Part shown: positions 1 through 11,844 of the stretch, piece by piece
Layout: the number at the start of each line of letters is the position of its first letter
Numbering within the stretch: the stretch's first letter is position 1
Source of the DNA: Dioscorea cayenensis subsp. rotundata
Lineage: Eukaryota; Streptophyta; Magnoliopsida; Dioscoreales; Dioscoreaceae
Direction: 5' to 3'
NCBI RefSeq assembly: GCF_009730915.1
Contig: NC_052474.1
Location: 1,399,501 to 1,463,500, forward strand
DNA: 64,000 nucleotides
Notes under the pieces: model-generated
Told to the model about the DNA's origin: nothing
The model's database searches: none
Seen by the model: the letters and a program-made list of their open reading frames with translations, nothing else
Translations under genes and position numbers: made by a program

Positions 1-543
1 GCAATCGATCATAATCACCAAATCAAAAACTTGCAAAGCCAACTAAAGCTCCTTTGCAATATTTGCTAAACTAGTTGATTCTAGTATGCTTGGTAGTTTC
101 TCGTTGAGGACATTACATAGTGTTATCAGAATATGCAGAAAAATAACGTGTTCTCAGCATGATGTTAATTTACCTTGGTTCATTAAACAAAAAGAGTTTT
201 GATTTCATTCATCTTAATTTTTTTAGTTTTCAATCACAATATTCCCTTTTTTTTAATTACCTTATCTTTTTCTTATCTTCTTAAACCCTACAATTGTTTA
301 TGCTTTTTTAATCTTAATGAATTGTTTATTGCCTTTCGAATCTTTTTAATAGTGAGTCTCGTGATTTTGAAAAAAAAATTATTTTATTGTAAATTCTAAT
401 ATGATTTAAATCCCTTGCCCTAAGTTTTGTTTCTTTAAAAGCCACTTACATATTTAGAAAAGCACTGCAAATTTGTTACTAAAATGTTCTCCATTCTTAT
501 GAAATAACTTGATTCATTCGTGCTCACACGCACACACACGAGC

Positions 544-691
544 TTGTGTATTTGTGGCTGTCCACATATTCGATTCTCATTAAATTCAAGTGTTGGATAC
601 TCTCCTATACCATTTGTGTGTGCATTTATGGCTGCCCACATATCTGGTTGTCATTAAATTCAAGTGTTGGACACTCTCCAATACTTGGATA
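544..691. repeat. Two-copy tandem repeat, 74-bp period
   Basis: The block holding TCATTAAATTCAAGTGTTGG occurs at 577 and again at 651, exactly 74 bases later. The flanking text (a variant of tgtggctgtccacatatt before it and actctcc after it) is repeated with about ten mismatches. This is a local duplication with no coding sense that I can see. Confidence 0.8.
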
Positions 692-826
692 CTCAACCCT
701 TTTACCCGCATCTAGGTAGCACTGACATGGATGCAATATTGTGTCAAAGATTCTAGTTCCTTTTAAATTTATGTTGGTTGATTTAGATGGCAATTTGTTC
801 TTTTGTTATATTTGTTCTAGGTCAAA

Positions 827-1258
827 AGATGTAATTTAATTTTCTGCAACATTCTGTTGTTTGTGCCAAATTTGATATTTTATAATGAAGCAATTTCATG
901 GCTTCCCTGCAGTTTTTTTAGGTTTACATAAATTGTACTGGCCCTTTTCTACTTTTTGGCTGCCTATAACTTTTTCTTGAGAAAAGAAATTTTGTCTTTA
1001 CCTTAATGAGACAAAGCTTTGTTTTGATGATAATGTATTGTCACAAACATGGATGCCATAGTTCAGGAGATATAATGTAGTTATCTGCAGCATTTTGTTA
1101 TTTCTGCCAAAACCATTATTCTACAGTGAAACAATTTCATAGCATTTAAGTTTAGATAATTTGTATGAACCCATGTCTACTTTGTTACTTGTAACTTTGG
1201 AGGGAGAAAAGAGATTTGATATATTAATAATGAGATAAAACTTTATTGTGATTAGACT
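827..1258. repeat. Diverged tandem duplication, about 241-bp period
   Basis: The segment starting at 827 (agatgtaatttaattttctg) is matched, with many substitutions and small gaps, by the segment starting at 1068 (agatataatgtagttatctg). The likeness continues through CAATTTCAT, TCTACTTT, GAGAAAAGA and AATGAGA landmarks. A weaker third piece of the same unit may begin near 1350. The divergence implies an old duplication. Confidence 0.65.
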
Positions 1259-2315
1259 CTAGTGTGATGAGGAGGATAATAGGAAGAAGTGCAACTGACA
1301 ATGGATGGCTTAAGCTGATCTGTCATCCTTTTCTGTAGCACCTAGCATATTGTATGAACTCTTGTCTACTTCTTCTTTCTTTCTTTCCTTCCTTTTATTA
1401 TTTATTTATTTTATGGCTGACCCAAATTAATAGCATTGGACTTTTCATCTCTTGACCAACTTGATGCCTCTGGAATATCCAGGATTTCTGGATGGATGTT
1501 ACTATTTTGAACATTTTGTTCAAATTAAATTTCAAAATTGAATAACGTTGAAATTTTGAAATTCTTTTTTTCTAGATATTATGAATCTTGAAGACATGGA
1601 AATCTTTTTCCTACTGTCTGCATTTAAAGGAGATTTAGTCATAACACTCCATACATTTCTGACACACTGTGTTGTCTTTTCTTTTTTTTTATTTTAATGA
1701 AGTATTATTCAATTGTTGAAAATGTATTTAGGCAACTTCATTGATTTCCCCTTACAAGTATGAAAGAATTGCTCAAGAAATATCCAACATGTGAAGGGGA
1801 TTTTTTTCTTTTTTTGGTGGGTATCTGATAATCCAATAACTGTATGCCTAAAAGCTTGCAGTTTGAAAAGAAAAGGGATACCAAGAAGAGGTCTTCTGTT
1901 TAACAAGGATTTGCATCTATGACTAGTCATTAATATGTTAGATCATGTTTATGCCTAAACTAAGTTCATGCAATAAAATTAGGGTTTTGGCATGGTTAGA
2001 GGGGCAGCAAGGCTCCTCGGAAAGAAGATGAGGGGGTGGACAGATAAATTAGCTTTTTTATTTATTACCCTGACCCTGATACATCATTAGCCTTAAATAC
2101 TAATTAATAAGCCCAAATATATTGGATCTGGGAGCCTACTAGTAACATATGACCTGTCTCATACATATCATACTGCCTTTTTAATGGACTCATACACTTG
2201 GACCATTCCTAAAATCAGATTTAGAACTTAGTAAAACTGTATCCTAACAAAATATCTAAAACTAAGATAATGATGTTTTTCTCACTGATACTATATTAAC
2301 TGAATACTATGATTT

Positions 2316-2875
2316 CTAGAAGGCCCCACTCCTTATAGATCTCCTTCTCTTTGTAGTCTTTTTTGTGTCAAATATCTTGTGGATCTCTTTTGCAGTCTCC
2401 ATTTTGAGTATGTCAGCCACTGGTTTGGTCTTCATATTGTTTAGTGGCATTAGTCCCTTCATTTTCAGCTGGTATGCAATAAGGAGGAAAGTGTAGAGTA
2501 GGTTGAGGTCTGTTTTCATCATGTGCTCTTTGTCCCATGCTTGAGCTTCTCTTTCATGACTATGTCAGTGTCACTGTTTTGACTTTCATGAACAGCTTCC
2601 TGTTGCTTTTTTTTTTCTATTTTTGGCGACTTGAGAGTGTAGAGCTTTCAGATAGGTATTACCTTTTCAGTACAGTCATCGTCAATGAGCTCTTAATCAC
2701 CAGAGGCTTCTTTGCTGGCCCATTCTCTGATAAAAATTTCTCTGTCCAATCTCATGCAAGTTAGGTATTGCCTTTTCAGTACAGTCATCGTCAATGAGCT
2801 CTTAATCACCAGAGGCTTCTTTGCTGGCCCATTCTCTGCTAAAAATTTCTCTCTGTCCAATCTCATGCAAGTTTT
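2316..2875 (-). pseudogene. Degenerate SKP1-like gene (SCF ubiquitin ligase adaptor), antisense to GOT1
   Basis: Read on the minus strand, pieces in different frames match SKP1 in order. They are: a KFLAENGPAKKPLVIK segment (equivalent to the first SKP1 strand and helix), LIDDDCTEK before the I-P dipeptide, WDKEHMMKTD, an LLIAYQLKMKGL segment (equivalent to LAANYLNIKGL), and VADILKMETAKEIHKIFD (equivalent to VADMIKGKTPEEIRKTFN). The N-terminal part is present twice because of a 109-bp tandem duplication, which is not a multiple of three. The frame changes several times and there are stops, so no SKP1 protein can be made. An SKP1-like gene with a nearly complete frame lies 2 kb downstream on the other strand, which suggests a small SKP1-like cluster. 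Confidence 0.82.
2654..2873. repeat. 109-bp tandem duplication inside the SKP1-like pseudogene
   Basis: The sequence from 2654 recurs from 2763 with only a few differences (a-to-g in the ttacctt/ttgcctt stretch, tgataaaa/tgctaaaa, and an extra CT pair in the second copy). The high identity makes this a recent event compared with the decay of the surrounding pseudogene. Confidence 0.92.
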
Positions 2876-3253
2876 TATCTTTAATTATATTGTCATTAAT
2901 TAGTTATATATGGTTTCTGAAATATGAAAGAAAGAAGCATTGCTGGGAAAGACTATACATGAGAAGTGAACACCTAGGCAATGTGTTGATATATTTAAAA
3001 ATGTGCTGGAGTCAAGACTGAGTTAACTATGGACATAGTTTGATTACAGTTAGTTAACTTAGTTCAATGTTAGACTTCTTTCTAGATCAGAGAAATGATA
3101 GTTGTGACTAATAATGTTCGGTCCTGTTATGAACGGATTTTGGTAAAGGCCATTTTGTGATACTTCACTATAATAATTGGTTCATTATTAACTTATTGTG
3201 GCAGCAATTTTTTTGCCATCCTTTCTAATTCTATTTTCTCTCATGTGAATCAG

Positions 3254-4044
3254 AGATTGGGCTGGGGCTAACTGGGTTTGGCATGTTCTTCTCATTTTTG
3301 GGAATCATTTTCTTCTTTGATAAAGGTCTTCTGGCCATGGGCAATGTGAGTCTTGTTTTTTTGTTGGTCATTTCTAACTTGTATCCTTTCCTTGTAAGTA
3401 TCTATGTATGAATATATGCGTTGATAACAGTGGTCATGTTTGTATTTTGTCAGATTCTCTTTGTGTCAGGAGTGATGCTGACAATTGGACTGAAATCCAC
3501 CTTGCAATTCTTCACTAAACCGAAGAACTACAAGGTTTACTTATCATAAGTTTTGCAATTATGCAATTCCTTTTCTTTTTCTGTTTCCTTTTGTTGGTGA
3601 TCTCATTGACCTCTCAACAGGGGACAATCTCATTTGGAATTGGCTTTCTCTTGGTACTCATGGGATGGGCTGTCACCGGCATGATCTTGGAGGCTTATGG
3701 GTTTATCATACTCTTCAGGTTCATGTTTTTCTTTCTTCTATTGTTTTTTCTTCACATGTGTGTGTGTCTCTTGTTTTTGTTTTCCTTGAGTGCTTATGAT
3801 TTTTACATGGTTCATTATGCAGTGGCTTTTGGCCTACACTTTCAGTCTTCTTGCAAAGGATTCCCATTATTGGATGGCTATTCCAACAACCTTATGTGAC
3901 ATCGGTATGGCAACCTGATCTCTGATATTACCCATTGAGAATTTTAGGTAGCCTATCTTCTTTACATGCATTGACATATTTGATATGTTCTGCCTTTCCT
4001 TGCAGTTCTTTGATAGATACAGAGGTAAACGTGTACCCGTATGA
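3254..4044 (+). CDS. GOT1: Vesicle transport protein GOT1 (Got1/Sft2 family), 5'-partial
   Basis: A small four-helix membrane protein of the Golgi and ER that acts in ER-to-Golgi transport and fusion of COPII-type vesicles. Five exons are visible: 3254-3345, 3454-3534, 3621-3718, 3823-3904 and 4006-4044, all with GT-AG borders and compatible phases. The product starts in the conserved IGLGLTGFG segment, continues through FDKGLLAMGN, the FTKPKNYKGTISFG loop and GFWPTLSVF, and ends in the family's typical FFDRYRGKRVPV tail. Hydrophobic helices alternate with short loops as expected. The usual short N-terminus ahead of IGLGL is not seen. The first visible exon begins in phase with a split Lys codon, so an upstream exon must exist. 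Reading frame intact. Confidence 0.93.
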
Positions 4045-4831
4045 TCATCTCATCGGTGCTTTTAGGGAAGTTTGCACAAGATAGATACTTGCTGATATAG
4101 CAAGCAACTTTGTCACCTTAAAATTGATTGATTTTGTGTAGTTGTAAGTCAGGTATTGTGATTCATACTTGTGAAGCCTAATCTTGGTGATGTAAATTCT
4201 CTCCAATGAACATTAGATATAGCTGACTTGCAATACTGCTCTTTTTTTCTTTTTCTTTTCTTTTTTTTTTAAAAAAAAATTTTGGTGGGATTGCCAAAAT
4301 TAAGATGCCTTTCTTGGTCTAATCATGTCTTCTGTGAGCATCTCACTGATTCTTTTTTGTCCTTACTTGACTTGCTCTAAGTTGTTGAATGATCTTTCTT
4401 TTATTGGGGACGGTGGTTGGCAAAAATCCTGGTTTTTTTTTTAAGAAAGAATAATGCTAATTTTGTAGGTCTTTTTTTAAAAAAAAAATTTTGAACAAAT
4501 ATAAAGCAGATTTGATAATAGTTGCTTTCAAAATTTCAAATTCGGATATTTTATCAAGCTTTTTAAATAACTATTTAAAAAATTCTAATAGCGGCTGCAT
4601 TATTCTGAAATCATTATTATTTAATTATAAATTATAATTTTTAATATTACATGGTACTTATCAAATCATTTAAAATAATTCTAATTAGATTTTTAGCCCA
4701 TACAGGACTCCCACTCAGACTCAAATAAAAACCCTCCATAAAAAATAAAACATATATATATATATAGCGTTCAATGTCTCTTGCTCTGAAATCAAATCAA
4801 AAGAAAGAAAAACAGAGAGAAGCAGCAAGCA
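4045..4831. other. Intergenic, GOT1 to SKP1-like gene
   Basis: GOT1 3' untranslated sequence followed by AT-rich DNA with long T and A runs near 4230-4290 and 4430-4490. The last 80 bases are the SKP1-like promoter. No other gene seen. Confidence 0.6.
4752..4766 (+). promoter_or_regulatory. TATA-type core promoter of the SKP1-like gene
   Basis: A run of alternating TA ends about 65 bases before the start codon. The spacing fits a TATA box with a short 5' leader of about 35 bases. Inference from position and composition only. Confidence 0.5.
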
Positions 4832-5315
4832 ATGGCGGAAAACATGGTGACACTGAGGAGCAAAGACAACAAAGAATTCAGAGTGAAGCAAAGCACAGCA
4901 GCGCAATCCAAGTTGCTGAAGAGCCTCATTGACCTAGGCTGCTGCACTGACCAACAAACAATCCCAATCTTTGAAGTCTCCAGCCATGTTCTTCAATCTC
5001 TGATTGAGTACTGCGAGAAACACGCCGAGTTATCACCAAGCCACAATACTGATGAGCTCTTGAAAGATTGGGATACTAATTTCATGAAGACAATGACCGA
5101 GAAGGAGGACATGGAATTCATTGGCTATCTCCTGATCGCGGCCAATTACCTGGAAGTCAAGGGATTGCTCAACCTCATTGCTGACGACGGTGGCTGATAT
5201 GATCAGAGGCAAGACTACTGAAGAAATTCGTACTATTTTGAACATCAAAAACGATCTCACCCCTGAAGAAGAACAAGATATCTATGCAGAGAACGCATGG
5301 GCCTTTTCAGATTGA
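4832..5315 (+). CDS. SKP1-like protein (SCF ubiquitin ligase adaptor), frame broken once near the C-terminus
   Basis: SKP1 bridges cullin 1 and F-box proteins in SCF ubiquitin ligases. The intronless frame begins [16 protein letters not shown] and shows the SKP1 BTB/POZ-like fold in order: the N-terminal strand-helix, [18 protein letters not shown], the variable acidic loop, WDTNFMKTM, then [15 protein letters not shown]. In the annotated frame translation stops at 5197, after about 121 residues. The expected C-terminal F-box-binding helices, [16 protein letters not shown] to WAFSD, follow directly in the next frame and end at 5315. One extra G in the GG around 5189-5191 explains the shift. 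With it ignored the protein would be about 160 residues, the usual SKP1 length. It may be a consensus error or a young pseudogene. Intronless SKP1-like copies are common in plants. Confidence 0.85.
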
Positions 5316-6665
5316 TTTTTATTTTTTTATTTTTTATTTTTTTAACTTTTTATCTATACAGATTTTTGCTCATTGATTTGTTAATTGATTGATTTTCTTT
5401 TTAGTCAGTACCAAAGTTATTAATAGGTGATTTTTTTTTTCTCCCCCCTTCTTCATTTGTTGTTTAGAAAATCATTGATATGAATCCCCACTTATAAGTA
5501 AATAAAAAATTTAAAACATTAATTTTAACTAATATTAATTAAATTAAAAATAAAAAAATATTGGTGGTCATAGTTGATAAAAGTTTTCTCTGACCTAACA
5601 TTACAAAAGGCAAAAACAGTTTCAATAGAGAACCTCTCATGGTTTTTATAACTCAAAAGATGAAAAAGCAAGAATATGTAGCTAAATATAAAGTTGCAAA
5701 AGATCTATTACCAAGCTACAATATACAACCGCAACAACACATGTTAATTTCACAAATATATTCAGTTTAGTACATTTAATTATTTGATAGTTAGCTGTTT
5801 CTAAATCCTTATACAACAATGACTTAACTGATTCTCATTAAAATTAACTTCTACTTCATTGCATCTGTCCTCTAAATTGCTTCTTGAAGAAAATATAAAT
5901 GACAGTTAATTTGCTTCTTCATATTATTAAAATACAACCTTCACTAACCAAGGCAAGATCAGTTAATACAGCATTAACTATAAATAGTCAATTGGAACTA
6001 TCAGCTCTTTTTCATTACCAATCAATGTGACCTAAACTAATACGAGCAATTCGAGAAAAGAAAAAAGAGCACATTGGGTATGCAAATGCATAAAATCTGA
6101 ATCAAGATACAGGTGTATCATCTTCAAACAAATTCAACAGGTACTCATATAACATTGCAGAATAAAATAGCTGTACAAAAAGGCAGATGGCTAACCTTGC
6201 CCAGTGTGCAATCTCTAGACCTCATCAAGGTTCTCTGTGTTTCAACTTTCAATCATCTATCATTTAGCAGGGCATAACGCATCACCAAAGCTCTCTTTCA
6301 TACCACTCCTGCAGAAAGGCCATCAATTGCCAGCTTTAAGTGAAAAATACAACATTTCCACTAACCATTGCACAGAGTAATCCAAAAAGAAAATAGATCA
6401 CCCAGGAAAAAGTTGAGAGTAATCCAAAAGGAAAATAGATCACTCTGGCAAATCTTTAGCCAATCAGCAGCAGCCATGGAAGGAATGCACTTCTCTTCAC
6501 TTCTCATTCATCAGAAAGAGTAAAATCTATTTAATTTACAGGATACATTCTAACATCATACATGGACCGGCTTCCCAGACCAAACTGTTATGAAGATCTT
6601 TCCTTCAAATTTATCCATGAAATATTAATACGTATAATGTAGAATTGAATGTTAGAACACAACTA
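5316..6665. other. Intergenic between convergent SKP1-like and maturase genes
   Basis: AT-rich 3' flanks of two tail-to-tail genes. Between 6350 and 6440 the words aatccaaaaagaaaatagatcac and aatccaaaaggaaaatagatcac form a near-identical short direct repeat about 50 bases apart. No coding potential or RNA gene recognised. Confidence 0.6.
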
Positions 6666-8804
6666 TCACATCTGTGCAGCCTGCATAACACTTCCACTCT
6701 CTTCCTCGTCGCCTGATTCAAACTTACCCTCATGCTTATCCAATCTCAAAAGCTCTTCCTTAGCTCTTTGAGTATTGCCTGCTCCTAATGGCGGCAACAT
6801 AAGTGCATTCTTCTTATAATTCCAAACAAGAATGGACATATAATCCTGCGGCGTTATAAGCCCCTCTTCTCTAAGAGCCTTTCGCTGCTCCTCCAAGGTC
6901 ATTGGGTCCTCCAGCCTTAGGTATTCTAATATAATTTTCTCATGCTCCGGCCTCCATCCACTTGGAAACGGAGTGTAGTCTGTGTCAGGAACAAGAGACA
7001 TCCGGGTGAACTGCAGACCATCAATGGAATCCAAAAGACCCATTCTCAACAAGTTCTGGTACTCCGGAGATTGACCCTTCTTATCCTTCAATGGTCGGCT
7101 AAGATTTCTTGATGCAATCTTGTAAACCTTAGCCCTAGAACGAAGCTTGTACTTAGCAGCATAAAGCTTTGCAAGTGAACCCCTAATGATATAAGAACAG
7201 AAGTTCACAATTTTCTTTCTGTTATCTGCATATCGGTACCATTCTACCATGGTGGACAAGAACTTGTTCATCTGTGCATTGGTGTGTGCTTGTGTAGCAT
7301 GGAACATCCTAAAACAAGGTTGTGGGTCAGGATCCCTATCACCTTTCAAGAATTCCAGCCTCCGAAACTGCTTAATGCACTGCTTCAAGCTTGCTGTGAC
7401 TGACAACAGTGTGCCTACACCCTTCTCACTGATGATCTTACCACCTGTTGCGGTGTATCGAAGTGTTGGGTAAACCACACGTCGACACAGAACATGGTCA
7501 AGAAACATTATCCCCTTAGTGATGTGTTCAATTGGAAGGCTCTCATTGTCCAACTTGAGCTGAAACCTCTGATCGACAAACTCAATCAACTGCTTCCTCA
7601 GCACCGCAGCATCAGCCCGAGGTCCCCTAATACCGATAAGGAAATGCCCGCCATACCGAATATAATCCATCTTCCTGGTCTTATCCGGGCCACTAGTTGG
7701 TACAAATTCCGGCCAAGAGGTGTTACCTTGCTCCCCATCCCCTTCCTCACTATTCCAAATAACATCACTTTTGGAAGGCTTGTAAAACTCCTTGATCTTC
7801 TCCTCCACCCACTTATCCAATTCATCGAGAACCAGATTAGCAAGCAATGGACTCAGTGAACCGCAATGTCCCCAATCCGGAACCTTTGCTGCTTCCTCTG
7901 GCGCAAACCCAAAGAAGGTTTGGAGCCAGTAAGGATCAGGCTTTGGTTCATCCTCAGCTAACACCTTCTTCTTCTGATACTTCCTCTTCTTCTTCTTCTT
8001 CTTTCTCTCCTCTTCATTCTCAGGACGACCAACAATAACTGGAGTGACAAGCGCGGACTTGATCAAATCTACGATCTTTTTATCACGAACATCACGAATC
8101 ACGGCATTGAGGACCAAACCAGTATCAATACTTTCAAAAACCGAAGAGAGATCACCCTTAACGTACCACAAGTAGCCGGCGAAGTTCCGGCGGATAGTGC
8201 GGATGACGGTGTGGGCGGTGCGGCCAGGGCGGAAAGCAAAGGACTTGGAGGAGAAGCGGGCTTCATAGACGGGCTCGAGGAGCATGAGGAGGATCTCCTG
8301 GACGACGCGGTCCTGGAAAGGGGGAGGCTGGGAGGAGGTGAGGAGATGGCGGATCTTACGCTTGGAAAGAGTGGAAGGATCGGTCTTGTCGTTGGGAGCG
8401 CGGAGGAGGAGGTTGAGGCGGCCGCCCCAGCGGAAACGACCATCGAGAACGGCATTGCGGAGGGCGAGGAGCGCGTCCAGGGTGGACCGGGGGATGGAGG
8501 AGCGGGTTTGGTAGGATCCCGTGGCATCGGCAGCGGCCTTCTGGTAGGCGAGGAGCCAGAGCTCAGGCCGGGAGAGGAGAGGGGAAAGGGGAGGAGGCGA
8601 AGAGGTTGGGGAGCGGAAGTTGGTGATCCAGAGGTTGGATAGGGTGGAGATCGGGTCGGGAAGCTGGGGGAGCTCATCAGAAGGGGGTTCGAGGACGCGG
8701 CGCTGGCGGTATGGTGGCGGCGTGGGAGCGGTAGAGAAGAAGGAGATGCGATGCATCATCGGTGATATGGGCCGGAGAAGACGGCAGGGAATGTGGCGGA
8801 GCAT
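6666..8804 (-). CDS. nMAT2: Nuclear-encoded mitochondrial group II intron maturase, type I (nMAT1/nMAT2 class, probably nMAT2)
   Basis: Assists splicing of group II introns in mitochondrial transcripts. Single exon, 712 codons, from the ATG at 8804; an upstream in-frame stretch has only TTG and would put an acidic segment ahead of the Arg-rich, Ser-rich leader MLRHIPCRLLRPI, which looks like a mitochondrial presequence. Reverse-transcriptase blocks in order: FAFRPGRTAHT (about 190), KGDLSSVFESID (about 216), a Lys-rich insertion (about 268-282), GSLSPLLANLVLDELD (about 315), then YIRYGGHFLIGI (about 381), where the catalytic YADD is YGGH, so polymerase activity must be lost. The maturase domain X follows (about 520-575, with KLRSRAKVYKIA). 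No C-terminal endonuclease domain is present, which defines type I. The GC-rich 5' half and AT-richer 3' half form a steep gradient. It shares a short divergent promoter region with RABH1B. Confidence 0.9.
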   Translation of the reverse strand: MLRHIPCRLLRPISPMMHRISFFSTAPTPPPYRQRRVLEPPSDELPQLPDPISTLSNLWITNFRSPTSSPPPLSPLLSRPELWLLAYQKAAADATGSYQTRSSIPRSTLDALLALRNAVLDGRFRWGGRLNLLLRAPNDKTDPSTLSKRKIRHLLTSSQPPPFQDRVVQEILLMLLEPVYEARFSSKSFAFRPGRTAHTVIRTIRRNFAGYLWYVKGDLSSVFESIDTGLVLNAVIRDVRDKKIVDLIKSALVTPVIVGRPENEEERKKKKKKRKYQKKKVLAEDEPKPDPYWLQTFFGFAPEEAAKVPDWGHCGSLSPLLANLVLDELDKWVEEKIKEFYKPSKSDVIWNSEEGDGEQGNTSWPEFVPTSGPDKTRKMDYIRYGGHFLIGIRGPRADAAVLRKQLIEFVDQRFQLKLDNESLPIEHITKGIMFLDHVLCRRVVYPTLRYTATGGKIISEKGVGTLLSVTASLKQCIKQFRRLEFLKGDRDPDPQPCFRMFHATQAHTNAQMNKFLSTMVEWYRYADNRKKIVNFCSYIIRGSLAKLYAAKYKLRSRAKVYKIASRNLSRPLKDKKGQSPEYQNLLRMGLLDSIDGLQFTRMSLVPDTDYTPFPSGWRPEHEKIILEYLRLEDPMTLEEQRKALREEGLITPQDYMSILVWNYKKNALMLPPLGAGNTQRAKEELLRLDKHEGKFESGDEEESGSVMQAAQM

Positions 8805-11844
<3,040 letters not shown>

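Larger units (their letters stand above)
1..3253. other. Upstream or first-intron region of GOT1, AT-rich
   Basis: No exon is recognised between the window start and the first visible GOT1 exon. The conserved GOT1 N-terminus (about ten residues ahead of the first visible exon) was searched for by eye and not found, so it lies further upstream or is too short to see. The stretch contains a 74-bp direct repeat, a diverged direct repeat of about 241 bp, and an antisense SKP1-like pseudogene, each listed separately. If the first GOT1 coding exon lies outside the window, all of this is intron 1. Confidence 0.5.

Noticed and set aside
8099-8677. Long open frames on both strands over the GC-rich 5' half of the maturase gene
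   Set aside because: GC-rich DNA has few stops in any frame; only the maturase frame matches a protein family.
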